Assembly (NCBI GenBank): GCA_026545225.1
Contig: CM048846.1
Coordinates: 21,078,001-21,142,000, forward strand
Reading direction: 5' to 3'
DNA from: Cornus controversa
Lineage: Eukaryota; Streptophyta; Magnoliopsida; Cornales; Cornaceae
DNA: 64,000 bases
The position numbers and the translations under genes are program-made. Numbering within the stretch: position 1 is the first letter of the stretch; every line of letters begins with the position of its first letter. The notes beneath the pieces are model-generated. The model saw nothing but the letters and a program-made list of their open reading frames with translations, did no database searches and had not been told where the DNA came from. Of this stretch, positions 40,801-47,475 are shown one piece after another.

Positions 40801-43800
40801 CGATTAAGTAAGTATGCTCATTTTATTGGTTTGAAACATCCTTTTACTGCTGTCTCGGTCGCTGGCATCTTTATTCGCGAGATTGTGAGGCTTCATGGGA
40901 TTCCCCAATCAATTATTTCGGATCGGGATAGAGTGTTCTTGAGTCATTTTTGGAGTGAGCTGTTTAAACTGCAGGGAACTACTCTAAAACGTAGCACTGC
41001 CTATCATCCTCAATCCGATGGGCAGACGGAGGTTGTCAATCGGTGCTTGGAAACTTATTTGCGCTGTTTTGCTTCCGGAAAGCCTAGAAGTTGGGCTCGC
41101 TGGTTGGCCTGGGCAGAATATTGGTACAACACTTCTTTTCATTCCTCCACTCGTTGTACTCCTTTTCGTGCTCTCTATGGTCGGGATCCACCTCCTCTTA
41201 TCCGATATGAGCGAGGAGCTGCTTCGGTGTCTTTGGTCGACCAGTTGTTAGAGGATCGTGATGTTATTTTGGATGACTTGAGAATGCACTTGCTTCAAGC
41301 CCAGCAGCGGATGAAGCTGCAAGCTGACCTCAAGCGCCACCATGAAGAGTTCACTGAAGGTGACTTTGTATTTTTGAAATTGAGACCATACCGGCAGCGC
41401 TCCCTTGCTCAACGTAAATGTGAGAAACTAGCTGCTCGTTACTACGGCCCATTCAAGGTTCTTCAGCGAATTGGGAAGGTGGCCTACAAGCTGGAACTTC
41501 CTCAAACAGCAGCCATTCACCCTGTTTTCCATGTGTCACAGTTGAGGCCAGCACGTGGGATTTCCTCTTCTTCTCCAATATTACCACCCCAGTTAACTCC
41601 TGAGCTTGAACTTGTGGTGGAACCAGAAGAAGTGCTGGGAGTACGTCCTAGAACTCAAGGTCCATCAGGCGAAGTTGAAGTGTTGCTGAAGTGGAAGTCA
41701 CTGCCTGAGTATGAGGCAACTTGGGAGGATTTTCGCTTGATTCAACAGCAATTTCCTGACTTTCACCTTGAGGACAAGGTGCATGTTTGGGAGGGGGGTA
41801 ATGTTAGGCCACAGGTGCGTTTCACCTATTCTAGGCGCAGGGGTAATTCCGGGAATCTAGATCATAGTTGACGTGTAAGAATTGATTAGAGAGAAGGGTA
41901 GCTGTTATGCAATTCTGTTATGCAATTCTGTTAGGGAGTAAGTTTTGCATTTTGGTAGCATTTTCTGGCTGTCAGTTATGGCTAAGGGGGTGAGGAGAAT
42001 ATAAGGGGGAGGGGTTGGTCTGAGGAGGGTTATGAAAAGGATTTGTTTTGTAGTGAGCTTGCTCATTTTGGGAGAGTTCCCAAGCCTCTCGAATGCTTGG
42101 AGAGTCTGGAATTATTCAGACTGAAAATAAAAGTTTCCCTTATCCAATCTTTGCCATTGTTTGTGTTGTTTAAGTATAATTTCTTTGATCAGTGTCTATC
42201 AACTTATCCTCCTGTGAACTTTCTCGAGACTTTGTTGATAACTAAACTCTCAGAATAAATTAAGTGTGTTTGATATCATAATTATGATATCACTTAAAAA
42301 AAGTAAGTTCCACTTAAAATGAGTGAAATTTTAAGTGACAAGGATGTCATGAATACTGAACACCTAAAATTCAAACAAATATTAAAGAAGTTTTCAAGTT
42401 ACAATTGTAACTTAAAAGTTCAGCACTTAAAATTCAGCTCTTAGATTTTTCAGTATTTAATTTTCAGGTTTATCAAAGAGCACCTACAAGGATGTCATGA
42501 ATATTGAATACCTAAAATTCAAACAAATATTAAAGAAGTTTTCATGTTACAAGTGTAACTTAAAAGTTCAGCACTTAAAATTCAGCTCTTAGATTTTTCA
42601 GTATTTGATTTTCAGGTTTATCAAACAGCACCTAATTTTCTTAATGGTTGTGTGTCTATTTAATTCATATTCTAAAATTGGCTGACTTTTAACGCTGTTG
42701 CTAACTTAAGTAGTTAATAGGTATGAAAGGGGTTAATGGGACAGAAGCCAGAAGGTAATATGCATATGATAAGCGAAATGAGATTCATGATATCATGCTT
42801 TAACTGGATTTGACTTGAATTAAACTGAGTGGAGCAGTTCATGATATCATGGTTTAACTGGATTTGACTTGAATTAAACTGAGTGGAGGCTGTGGAGCAG
42901 TACTCATTTCATGATATCATGCTTTAACTGAATTTGACTTGAATTAAACTGAGTGGAACAGTACTCGTATCCAAATGATTGTTATAAGGCAACAACAAAC
43001 AGTGAACTGATCGATCAATCTGAAGTTGAGTTTTCCAAATTTTTAACGATCATTTGGGTTTGAAATTTCTCTGAGTGTTTTTTTATAGGCTAGTTGTATT
43101 CAATTAATATTGCTTATATATGACAGTTAAATGGAATTGGCACTCTCGTTCTTTCACTATATGAGCACAACAGATAAGGGTTAGATTGTGACTGGTTTTA
43201 ACTATCAGTTACTCCATATGTAACAGCATTTTATTTGATGGCTAAGAATTACGGACATAGACATGGGTATGACACTATACGGATATCACGATACATAAAA
43301 TTTCAAAAAATAAAATAAAAAATAAAATAGAACACAGATACGACAAGGATACATAAAAAAATAACTAATATAATATATTATTATTTATATAAAAAATAAT
43401 TTTTGCACATTTTATCCACATTTTCATGAATAAAATTACTAATTTGGAGCTTAGAGCTAGATATTTATTGTTTTTGTTTTCTAAAATTTTATATTATTTT
43501 TAACCCATAATATATTTTAAAATTGTATTGGAATCACATTATTCTAAGAAAAATAATTACAAGACTACCTCGTTGTGTCTTGAAAGTGTTCCAAACGTGT
43601 TCCTGCCGTGTCCCATTCGTGTCCAACCAAGAAAAGAAAAAATCAAACTCCAGGACACTTCTAGCCATGTCGGACACGTGTCCAGATTGTGTCCCATGCG
43701 TGTCTGCCACGACACCCATAGGAGAAGTGTCTGTCTCCTAGCTTGATGGTTTCGTCAGGTGTCAAACTCGTTATGGATCAAAATATAGTTGTCTTGATGT

Positions 43801-44287
43801 TTAAATTTATAGTCATGACAACGGCAATGAAATTTTTCAGTCAATTTTAGTTTTCCTGGTTTTTTTTTTCTTTTAAGCTTTCAGAATTAGGGTGCATGGA
43901 AACATTGTATTACTTGGACCGACCCTTTGAAACAACAAATTTATAAGATCTTAATCAAGACTAATAGGTAGTCCCTTTTGTGGCAAGTTTCAAACTTCTT
44001 TATATCTATATATATGTTTTTTCCTTTTTTAAGTTTTTGGATTGATTTAGGTTAAATATATCAACTTTAACCCATATTTATTGTCTGAAGTTAATTTCAA
44101 AAATTTGTTGCTATTTCCAAATTACCAATCTAGCTATTTCGGCTTTTGTGCCAATCTACCTTGTAAAGTAATTGAAATTCTGTCATTCAGTTCGGAGTAC
44201 AATGATTATCCCTGCGTAGGAGCCCAAATTGCCTTTGGATGTGGATTCTTGTGTACATAAGGCCCTTGTCTTGCAGTTTTTTTTTTT

Positions 44288-44322
<35 letters not shown>

Positions 44323-47300
44323 TTCTTATTTGTAGTTCTTATTTCATATTCATTGAGATGTGCTTTGGCAAACAAATCCAAGGCCAACCGGGCACAAGAA
44401 AGCCCAGTCCATATTTATGATTTATCTAAAATATTATATATATATATAAAACAATATATATATATTGTTGTTAGTTTTAACCTATATGTTGTTAATTTTA
44501 ACCTTGCCTTTGTCTCGTTTTTACTGCATTTTAAAATTTCCAGAGTTTGTTTTATGCTGGTTATTTTTGTCCAGGCGAACTAAAGAGTACTTTAAGCAGA
44601 CATAAAGGACCCATATTCTCTCTGAAGTGGAACAAGAAGGGTGATTATCTTCTTACTGGGAGCTGTGATAAAACTGCCATCGTGTGGGATGTGAAAACAG
44701 AGGAATGGAAACAACAATTTGAATTTCATTCAGGTGCTACATAGTTGACTGAATATTAGGAATTAGTGCTGTTTGTTTCTCTTAAGAAAACATGTTTGTC
44801 AGGATTAAACTCCTTAGACCTCTTATTAATAGGTCCAACACTTGATGTTGATTGGCGAAACAATGTTTCATTTGCGACAAGCTCCACAGACACTATGATT
44901 TATGTTGGCAAGATTGGAGAGGCTCGACCAATCAAAACCTTTTCTGGCCATGAGGTTCGTTCTTGCAACCAACTAGTCATTACACTCATCATGCTACCTC
45001 AAATTACTGATTTCTCTTCTGATGCAAACATATGAAGAAGTCAATATTCCTGCTTCAGTTGGTCTAATTCAAATTTATTAACATGCACTTTAGTTAATTA
45101 TGGGATTATCAACTGTATAAGCCTTAAGTTTTATTACTTGGGGTCGGATGCATTGATCTGTCTTCTCCTGTCTGCTTTATGTAAAGCCATATCCTCAGTT
45201 AAGCTGAGGGTTACTTTAACCATGTAGCATTGAGTAGTAACAAGAATGGTGAAATATTGTGTGATGTTTTGGAAGCATTAAATCTTATATTGAAAACAAT
45301 GTACTGAGACTTCAAATATACCATACTACTGAAATTATAGCTCATTTTTTGGACTTATGTTATTTCAGAGTGAAGTTAACTGTGTCAAATGGGACCCGAC
45401 AGGTTCATTGTTGGCATCCTGCTCTGATGACTTCACTGCAAAGGTAACTAATGCTTCCTTTTACTTTATAGACTTACAATTTGCCATGAAAGTGTTGACA
45501 GTACCTGCTCCATGCATGATATATTCTTTTTCGCTGATATCCTGTTTTAGTTTTCTTGATTTCTACACTTAAGAGGGACATGCTATGTTTTGTTATGTAT
45601 GCTTGCTTCTCAAGCGAACCAGATATATGTTTCTCAATTTTTTTCTTTCCTTTTTAGAAATGACAAGTTCACATTGTATTGTTTTTGCTACTTTTATGAA
45701 AATTTGACGCAGATATGGAGTATGAAGCAGGACAAGTACGTTCATGATTTAAGAGACCATGCTAAGGTAGTGCTTAGTTTTTTTCTCCTTTCCTTTCCTT
45801 TCATTAATCCATTTATCTTCATTTCGATTTATTAATCTATTTTTTTGGATGGTTATTACAAACCTTAAATATCTTGCAGGAGATATATACTATCAGATGG
45901 AGTCCTACTGGTCCAGGCTCAAACAATCCTAACCAGCAATTAGTGTTGGCAAGGTGTGCTACTTCTTAAGACCAGAAAAAGTCAATAAAATTATTAATTT
46001 AAACTGTCTTTTTCAGTTCTTCAACATCTCTCTCTCTCTCTCTGAACCTAATGGACATCTGATACTTGGTACATTTTTTTATCTCTGTTTCTCAGTGATG
46101 AATAATTTGTTTGCCTTAATATCTGTGGCCGTTGGTGTAAGAAGCTGCTTTTGTATTTTAAGAACGAGCTGCTTTAGTGCAGACAGAGGACTTCCATTAC
46201 TCACGAGATATTACATTATATTTACCTTTCAGTTCAAAACTCTCACAAACATTTGATGGTTTTGTCTTTTACACAGTGCATCATTTGACTCAACAGTGAA
46301 GCTTTGGGATGTTGAACTAGGGAGACTTCTCTGCAGTTTGAATGGCCACAGGTACTAAACTTATATGGCTTTCATAATGCTTCATCATAGAAGAGTAACT
46401 GTACATGTGAGGTTCCAAGAATGATCTGTGATTAATAAAAAGGCATTTTCAATTACATTCATGGTTGGGACTGGGCCACTGTTGTGGTTTTAGCTGGATC
46501 TCCAATAATGCAGTTTGTTGGATATTTTTTTGACCATCTCTTAAGATATTTTGTTGCCCTTGGTCTACGTGGTGAACTTATATGGCTTTATCATAGAAGA
46601 GGTCTTGTAAAAGTCAGGTTCCAATATTGATCTGTGGCATTTTCAATTACATTCATAGTGGGGAACTGGGCCATTGTTGTGGTTTTAACTAAATTTCTGC
46701 CCCAAAACTTGATCATTAGGGGATGGTTTTTACCTTCCTTACTTGAATATGTTTACATCTATTAAGATACTTTTTCACCCCTTCGCTTATTGGCAAACAG
46801 AAGCAAGCCCAAAAAAAATGATGAAATAAAAGTCCCAGATTCTGAAACAATGATTACCAGATGATTAAATTGCATAGGAGAGTAGAATATTCTTTATAGT
46901 GCAAGTATTTTACCAAAATAAATCGAGTAAGGCTTTTGATTAGGACATTCTTGTCTTGACTGAATTCTGTTTAATTGTCCCGACTGATTTGTAGCTTTTT
47001 CTGATGATTTTTGAAACCATTGTCTAGAATCCTATGAGTTGAACTCTAGTGCTTAGGAATTATGAATTCCCTGTTAGAATATGATGGTTCACACACTGAG
47101 CCTTCTTGTTGTGTGAATTACTTTCACCACTTATCAATATTGCTTGAGGTCTACCTAAAAGGAACTGCATGTTTCTTTGTTTTTTGAATGTAAATTGGAT
47201 GATTGTCATGCTTCTTGTTTTATTTGTAACAAGTGTATTGCAATTGCGTTGCCAGGGAACCTGTATACTCTGTTGCTTTTAGCCCAAATGGTGAGTATTT

Positions 47301-47475
47301 GGCCAGTGGTTCTCTGGACAAATCCATGCATATTTGGTCACTGAAAGAAAGCAAGATCGTGAGAACATATACCGGCAATGGAGGCATATTTGAAGTTTGC
47401 TGGAACAAGGAAGGTGACAAGATTGCTGCCTGTTTTGCCAACAACACAGTTTGTGTATTGGATTTCAGAATGTAG
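12666..47475 (+). CDS. HOS15: HOS15: LisH/WD40 histone-deacetylation corepressor subunit (14 exons)
   Basis: Exons: 12666-12726, 14583-14728, 14836-15172, 26752-26846, 26937-26983, 34703-34853, 36545-36608, 44575-44733, 44833-44954, 45369-45443, 45713-45766, 45880-45953, 46277-46351, 47256-47475. They join in frame to 1680 nt, 559 aa. Residues about 6-38 are a LisH dimerisation motif, 70-182 a Lys/Glu/Arg-rich helical linker, and about 203-559 the WD40 propeller ending CVLDFRM. The sequence matches Arabidopsis HOS15 exon by exon. That protein is a TBL1-like nuclear subunit working with histone deacetylase HDA9 and also a CUL4-DDB1 substrate receptor, with roles in cold response and flowering. 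The linker is about 50 residues shorter than I remember for Arabidopsis (613 aa). All junctions are GT-AG except possibly intron 2. Residue 416 is Phe in SDDFTAK, where Ser is usual. Introns 1, 3, 5 and 7 are full of transposons; introns 8-13 are ordinary. Confidence 0.95.
12885..13182. promoter_or_regulatory. Four telobox motifs in HOS15 intron 1
   Basis: TAGGGTTT (reverse complement of the plant telobox AAACCCTA) occurs at 12885-12892, 13066-13073, 13119-13126 and 13175-13182, all within the first 460 bases of intron 1. Teloboxes near the 5' end of plant genes bind TRB/Myb-type factors and often mark growth-related or Polycomb-regulated genes. A function here is inferred from position and clustering only. 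Confidence 0.5.
13449..14058. mobile_element. hAT-like MITE, CTAGGAAGCAC family, copy A (HOS15 intron 1)
   Basis: Left end ctaggaagcatggatac (13449) is inverted against the right end gtgcttcctag (ending 14058). Flanks are tctagaag (13440-13447) and tgtagaag (14059-14066), 7 of 8 matching. The body is AT-rich with 'ccgtgtccgat'-like repeats near the ends and no transposase. The plus-strand frame at 13753-13956 lies in a purine-rich part and looks spurious. Other copies: about 33920-34529, 43242-43741, 58904-59474. Confidence 0.8.
14729..14835 (+). other. HOS15 intron 2 with an irregular donor site
   Basis: The conserved peptide across this junction is NLSN-SD. To keep it the intron must begin GCTTGC at 14729 and end CAG at 14835, a GC-AG intron with a poor donor. 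The only nearby in-frame GT-AG alternative uses GT at 14724-14725 and an AAG acceptor ending 14827; it keeps the frame but changes the residues to NLTCQSD. The sequence alone does not decide. Confidence 0.6.
15515..15640 (+). mobile_element. tRNA-derived SINE fragment (HOS15 intron 3)
   Basis: A pol III A-box-like 'tagctcaagtg' (about 15529-15540) is followed by a B box 'gggttcaagtccc' (15573-15585) at tRNA-like spacing, then 'ggtaatagtggggg'. This is the normal head of a plant tRNA-derived SINE. I could not fix the 3' end or a target duplication. Confidence 0.6.
16102..16230 (+). pseudogene. Ty3/gypsy RNase H fragment
   Basis: Translation around 16132-16222 gives [21 protein letters not shown], matching the conserved end of gypsy RNase H (Y-H-x-G-K-A-N-x-V-A-D-A-L-S-R). 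The Gly and final Arg are lost. Nothing else of the element is recognisable nearby, so it is a small relic in HOS15 intron 3. Confidence 0.6.
17123..18443. mobile_element. hAT-like element with CATAGTTGTCAAAGGC ends and a GAA-rich core
   Basis: Left end catagttgttaaaggc (17123) is inverted against the right end gcctttgacaactatg (ending 18443), followed inward by long GC-rich 'ggcgcgaggcgc' strings. The flanking 8-bp duplication gtttggag is exact (17115-17122 and 18444-18451). Removing the element rejoins the LINE reading frame region, confirming the boundaries. There is no transposase. The core is a purine tract (separate entry). Confidence 0.92.
17480..18115 (+). repeat. AGAAGAAG/GGGGAAGAGAGAG purine tract
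   Basis: About 640 bases are almost pure purine on the plus strand, made of GAA trinucleotides and repeating 'agaagggGAAGAGAGAG' units of about 50-75 bases. It creates long open frames on both strands (Lys/Glu/Arg-rich on plus, Ser/Phe/Leu-rich on minus). These are compositional and not genes. Confidence 0.9.
19245..20352. mobile_element. Non-autonomous hAT-like element, TAGGGATGGCAA family, copy 2
   Basis: Ends TAGGGATGGCAA (19245) and TTGCCATCCCTA (ending 20352) are perfect inverted repeats, followed inward by 'cggggcgaggcggggcggg' and its inverse. It splits the LINE just after the FADG box, and the LINE frame resumes at 'gatgatagacagtcg' (20355). Flanks (gatgaata / tgatgata) match poorly, so the duplication has decayed or the boundary is off by a base. 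The interior holds TA microsatellites (19790-19860, 20000-20200) and no transposase. Confidence 0.85.
21206..21790 (+). pseudogene. Ty3/gypsy gag fragment, plus orientation
   Basis: Translation gives [19 protein letters not shown], then [16 protein letters not shown] and [15 protein letters not shown], the conserved gag core of plant gypsy elements, interrupted by stops. An inverted, roughly 85% identical copy lies at 24850-25390. No pol is present. The fragment runs into LTR-like sequence at 21760. Confidence 0.75.
21791..22280 (-). mobile_element. Duplicated gypsy LTR fragments
   Basis: Two tandem-like degenerate copies (about 21800-22040 and 22050-22275) share 'cacatataagtgccagcaat', 'gatgtgagacgtcac' and 'ttgggatccaa' blocks. 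Read on the minus strand they look like an LTR starting TGTGACGTC(T/C)CACATCG and ending CGTGACA. A third related piece lies at 25565-25730 and a short one at 24810-24850. They probably belong to the same gypsy family as the flanking gag pieces. Confidence 0.55.
22281..24806 (+). mobile_element. Internally deleted Ty1/copia element
   Basis: Left LTR 22281-22711 (tgttgggttgg...caaca) and right LTR 24266-24806 (tgctgggttgg...caaca) are clearly related; the left lacks about 110 bases. A primer-binding site aattggtattagagc follows at 22712 and a polypurine tract 'aatgggggat' precedes the right LTR. Between them are gag remnants (a zinc-knuckle-like [11 protein letters not shown] region near 23450) and a protease-like [11 protein letters not shown] at 23570-23605. 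Integrase, RT and RNase H are missing. I found no target duplication; the flanks suggest it landed in gypsy LTR sequence and was rearranged. Confidence 0.8.
24812..25730 (-). pseudogene. Ty3/gypsy gag plus LTR fragment, minus orientation
   Basis: The minus strand at 25169-25384 reads [20 protein letters not shown] then [18 protein letters not shown], and continues with gag sequence down to about 24900, with stops. 25565-25730 is LTR-like ('cacatataagtgtcaacaac', 'gatgtgagatgtcacac'). It is the inverted partner of 21206-21790. Confidence 0.75.
25731..26751. other. Remainder of HOS15 intron 3
   Basis: No coding sequence recognised. 26140-26290 has an unusual GC-richer segment ('ccaccaccaagctaatcc') that may be a retroelement LTR relic on the minus strand, but no ends were found. 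26340-26751 looks like ordinary intron leading to exon 4. Confidence 0.4.
27000..28449 (+). other. HOS15 intron 5, possible LINE 5' region
   Basis: There is no intact gene. Stop-ridden plus-strand translation from about 27690 onward has a composition like a plant L1 ORF1, and '[14 protein letters not shown]' at about 28446-28490 resembles the start of the LINE endonuclease (N-V-R-G-L-N-D). It is continuous with the LINE entry that follows, but similarity before 28440 is weak. Confidence 0.4.
28450..30891 (+). pseudogene. Second L1-type LINE ORF2 remnant (HOS15 intron 5)
   Basis: Conserved ORF2 segments appear in order. [19 protein letters not shown] is at about 28755. [11 protein letters not shown] is at about 29857. 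[21 protein letters not shown], the RT region before the catalytic box, is at about 30250-30315. [12 protein letters not shown] is at about 30510. [13 protein letters not shown] is at 30855-30893. Many stops, shifts and local duplications break it. The unclassified repeat at 30892-32970 interrupts it, and it resumes at about 32970. Confidence 0.75.
29369..29815 (+). repeat. Local tandem duplications inside the LINE remnant
   Basis: Two independent duplications: a 57-bp unit starting gaatttcatttgg at 29369 and 29426, and a 154-bp unit starting tgtatttatag at 29506 and 29660, running to about 29815. A third pair of about 50 bases ('cgtccattacac.gtgt.tgtgttagc') is at 29227-29292. Copies differ by scattered substitutions. 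Confidence 0.75.
30892..32969 (+). repeat. Unclassified dispersed repeat, copy 2
   Basis: Starts 'ttacccaagtattgtcccca' (30892) and ends around 'atcatcaaaatgacctatat' (32930-32950). It inserts between two parts of the same LINE frame, so it was mobile. Its two internal degenerate repeat blocks are 'cttgcgggtggagagtaaacc' units (31200-31435) and 'ggtcgacaactt' units (31785-32060). It is non-coding. Copy 1 is at 4541-6130. Confidence 0.65.
32970..33460 (+). pseudogene. LINE ORF2 C-terminal remnant (continuation)
   Basis: The frame from 32993 reads [20 protein letters not shown] and later [20 protein letters not shown], matching the W-R-x-V...V-R-F-W-x-D region near the end of plant L1 ORF2. 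It is the 3' continuation of 28450-30891 across the inserted repeat. Confidence 0.65.
33920..34529. mobile_element. hAT-like MITE, CTAGGAAGCAC family, copy B (HOS15 intron 5)
   Basis: The right end 'gtgtctatgcttcctag' (ending 34529) and internal 'ccttgtcatgttcgtgtccg' match the family. The left part has 'ggacacgtgttggacacagc' repeats at 33928-33950, but a clean left TIR and target duplication are not visible, so the left edge is approximate. The copy sits 170 bases before exon 6. Confidence 0.65.
35325..35470 (+). mobile_element. SINE fragment (HOS15 intron 6)
   Basis: A pol III B box 'agttcgagcct' (about 35359) is followed by the body 'gcaagctggcccggacaccc' (35432-35451) and an A-rich tail at 35461. 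This body-plus-tail arrangement is typical of plant tRNA-derived SINEs. The 5' part with the A box is unclear. Confidence 0.6.
35471..36544. other. Rest of HOS15 intron 6
   Basis: No gene or classified element. A GGT/GAT-rich stretch lies at 36335-36475. It ends in a normal acceptor before exon 7 (36545). Confidence 0.5.
36969..42201 (+). mobile_element. Intact Ty3/gypsy chromovirus in HOS15 intron 7
   Basis: LTRs lie at 36969-37368 and 41802-42201, each 400 bp, starting TGTTAGGCC and ending CTATCA. I read them base by base and found no difference. The target duplication actta is exact (36964-36968 and 42202-42206). The primer-binding site TGGTATCAGAGC is at 37372-37383 and the polypurine tract GGGAGGGGGGTA sits just before the 3' LTR. 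A TATA-like 'gaatataagg' is in each LTR. It encodes one long gag-pol frame (separate entry). A C-terminal chromodomain makes it a chromovirus, probably Reina-like from its compact size. It is inserted in the same direction as HOS15. Confidence 0.97.
37399..41871 (+). CDS. Chromovirus gag-pol polyprotein, 1490 aa, uninterrupted
   Basis: The start at 37399 ([12 protein letters not shown]), just after the primer-binding site, is preferred; the frame is open further upstream into the LTR from 37210. Domains in order: gag with coiled-coil start; zinc knuckle C285-C288-H296-C298; aspartic protease with D370 in DPGATHNF (Pro where Ser/Thr is usual); reverse transcriptase with FFDD at 710-713; RNase H with D858; integrase zinc site H1045-H1052-C1082-C1085; and catalytic D1115, D1175 and E1211. 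A chromodomain follows at about 1412-1470 ([17 protein letters not shown]). The frame reads through the polypurine tract and stops 70 bases into the 3' LTR. It seems coding-competent, apart from the unusual protease residue. Confidence 0.95.
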   Translation: MAAKNVAQRMDSMEEVVGAVQEEFQREVGTLKEEVQNMNKRFEQFLKLQEDMARGGSNSNGFRHEFRSRRLEMPLFDGSNPDGWILKAERYFALNRLINDEKLEAAIMAFEGDALLWYQWENRKRSILLWEEMKMLLLKQFRTTQAGSLHEQWLALVQDGSVQEYRRKFIELSAPLENVSDEVALGNFINGLKREIKVEIRILEPNNLGRAMDLAQKIEEKLWVTKAHKPISGFHRAEGSWRGTSFHSEASRSTLGANRSTGKFSGEVRRLSDSELQRKRDKGLCYRCDEKWAPGHICKKKELNVLLTHDVEEGEQGEGVASEEAEPELEASEHNQIVEVSLNSVVGLTTPKTMKLKGMIGEQEVVVLIDPGATHNFISLDLVNRIHIPVVKTEVYGVAMGTGNAVRGEGLCRGVTLHLQGIEIVEEFLPLGLGSSDVILGIQWLETLGMTHTNWKTLVMKFRLGNESVTLRGDPSLGKTLVSLKAMMRTLKHEGAGILVELNQLEGLRDVSLEVPQFIHQVLADYDIVFDMPSGLPPIRGHEHSIVLKEGSQPVSQPVSVRPYRYPHAQKDEIERLIKEMLAAGIIQVSNSPFSSPVLLVKKKDGSWRFCVDYRALNKATVPDKYPIPVIDELLDELHGAKFFSKLDLKSGYHQIRVSSQDVHKTAFRTHDGHYEFLVMPFGLTNAPATFQSLMNDVFRPFLRKFVLVFFDDILIYSPSKESHQQHLAQVLEILQANNLYANRKKCEFGRTQVAYLGHIISGQGVAADPSKIQAMICWPTPTNLKALRGFLGLTGYYRKFVAGYARIAFPLTEQLKKDKFGWNSEAASAFEELKHAMSSVPVLAMPDFTKPFIIETDASGFGLGAVLIQGQQPVAYYSQVLGPRARLKSIYEKELMAIVFAVLKWRPYLLGRRFIVRTDQQSLKFLFEQRIVGAEYQKWITKIMGYAFDIQYRSGASNRVADALSRLTDQVECATLAVPQWQHWDSLKVELADDTFLKKLREDIISGTQSHVGFTVEQGILFYKNRLVIPQSSKLLSTLIGEFHATPIGGHSGETKTYQRLAAELYWIGMRKDVARFVRECSVCQQNKYLATTPAGLLQPIPLPAQVWDEVTLDFIEGLPRSEGWDAILVVVDRLSKYAHFIGLKHPFTAVSVAGIFIREIVRLHGIPQSIISDRDRVFLSHFWSELFKLQGTTLKRSTAYHPQSDGQTEVVNRCLETYLRCFASGKPRSWARWLAWAEYWYNTSFHSSTRCTPFRALYGRDPPPLIRYERGAASVSLVDQLLEDRDVILDDLRMHLLQAQQRMKLQADLKRHHEEFTEGDFVFLKLRPYRQRSLAQRKCEKLAARYYGPFKVLQRIGKVAYKLELPQTAAIHPVFHVSQLRPARGISSSSPILPPQLTPELELVVEPEEVLGVRPRTQGPSGEVEVLLKWKSLPEYEATWEDFRLIQQQFPDFHLEDKVHVWEGGNVRPQVRFTYSRRRGNSGNLDHS
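42257..42635. mobile_element. Possible MITE with a 148-bp internal tandem duplication
   Basis: A 148-bp unit beginning aaggatgtcatgaata is repeated at 42340-42487 and 42488-42635 with few differences. The outer ends 'gtgtttgata' (42266) and 'tatcaaacagcac' (about 42618-42630) are an imperfect inverted pair, like some hAT-type MITEs. No clear target duplication. Confidence 0.55.
42784..42965 (+). repeat. Three-copy tandem repeat
   Basis: A unit starting ttcatgatatcatg and containing 'gacttgaattaaactgagtgg' recurs at 42784, 42838 and 42908. Spacings are 54 and 70 bases because of a 16-base insertion in the second unit. It lies in HOS15 intron 7. Confidence 0.8.
43242..43741. mobile_element. 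hAT-like MITE, CTAGGAAGCAC family, copy C (HOS15 intron 7)
   Basis: Left end ctaagaattacggacatag (43242) is inverted against the right end gtgtctgtctcctag (ending 43741). Flanks tttgatgg (43234-43241) and cttgatgg (43742-43749) match 7 of 8. The right half is rich in 'gtcggacacgtgtcc'-type repeats. There is no coding sequence of its own. Confidence 0.8.
46352..46700 (+). repeat. Degenerate direct repeat in HOS15 intron 13
   Basis: A block of about 130-150 bases containing 'cttatatggctt', 'catcatagaagag', 'aggttccaa', 'gcattttcaattacattcat' and 'ctgggcca.tgttgtggtttt' occurs at about 46355-46495 and again at about 46572-46695. The copies have drifted by indels and substitutions. No effect on the flanking splice sites is visible. 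Confidence 0.75.

Noticed and set aside
42043..42258. 71-codon frame starting [11 protein letters not shown]
   Set aside because: It is a copy of the 5' LTR reading frame in the 3' LTR and runs out into the flanking intron.
42784..42965. CRISPR-like spaced repeats
   Set aside because: Only three units, and the sequence between them is part of the repeat; this is a plant nuclear intron.
47220..47447. Minus-strand frame opposite the last HOS15 exon
   Set aside because: Shadow of the conserved WD40 coding sequence.
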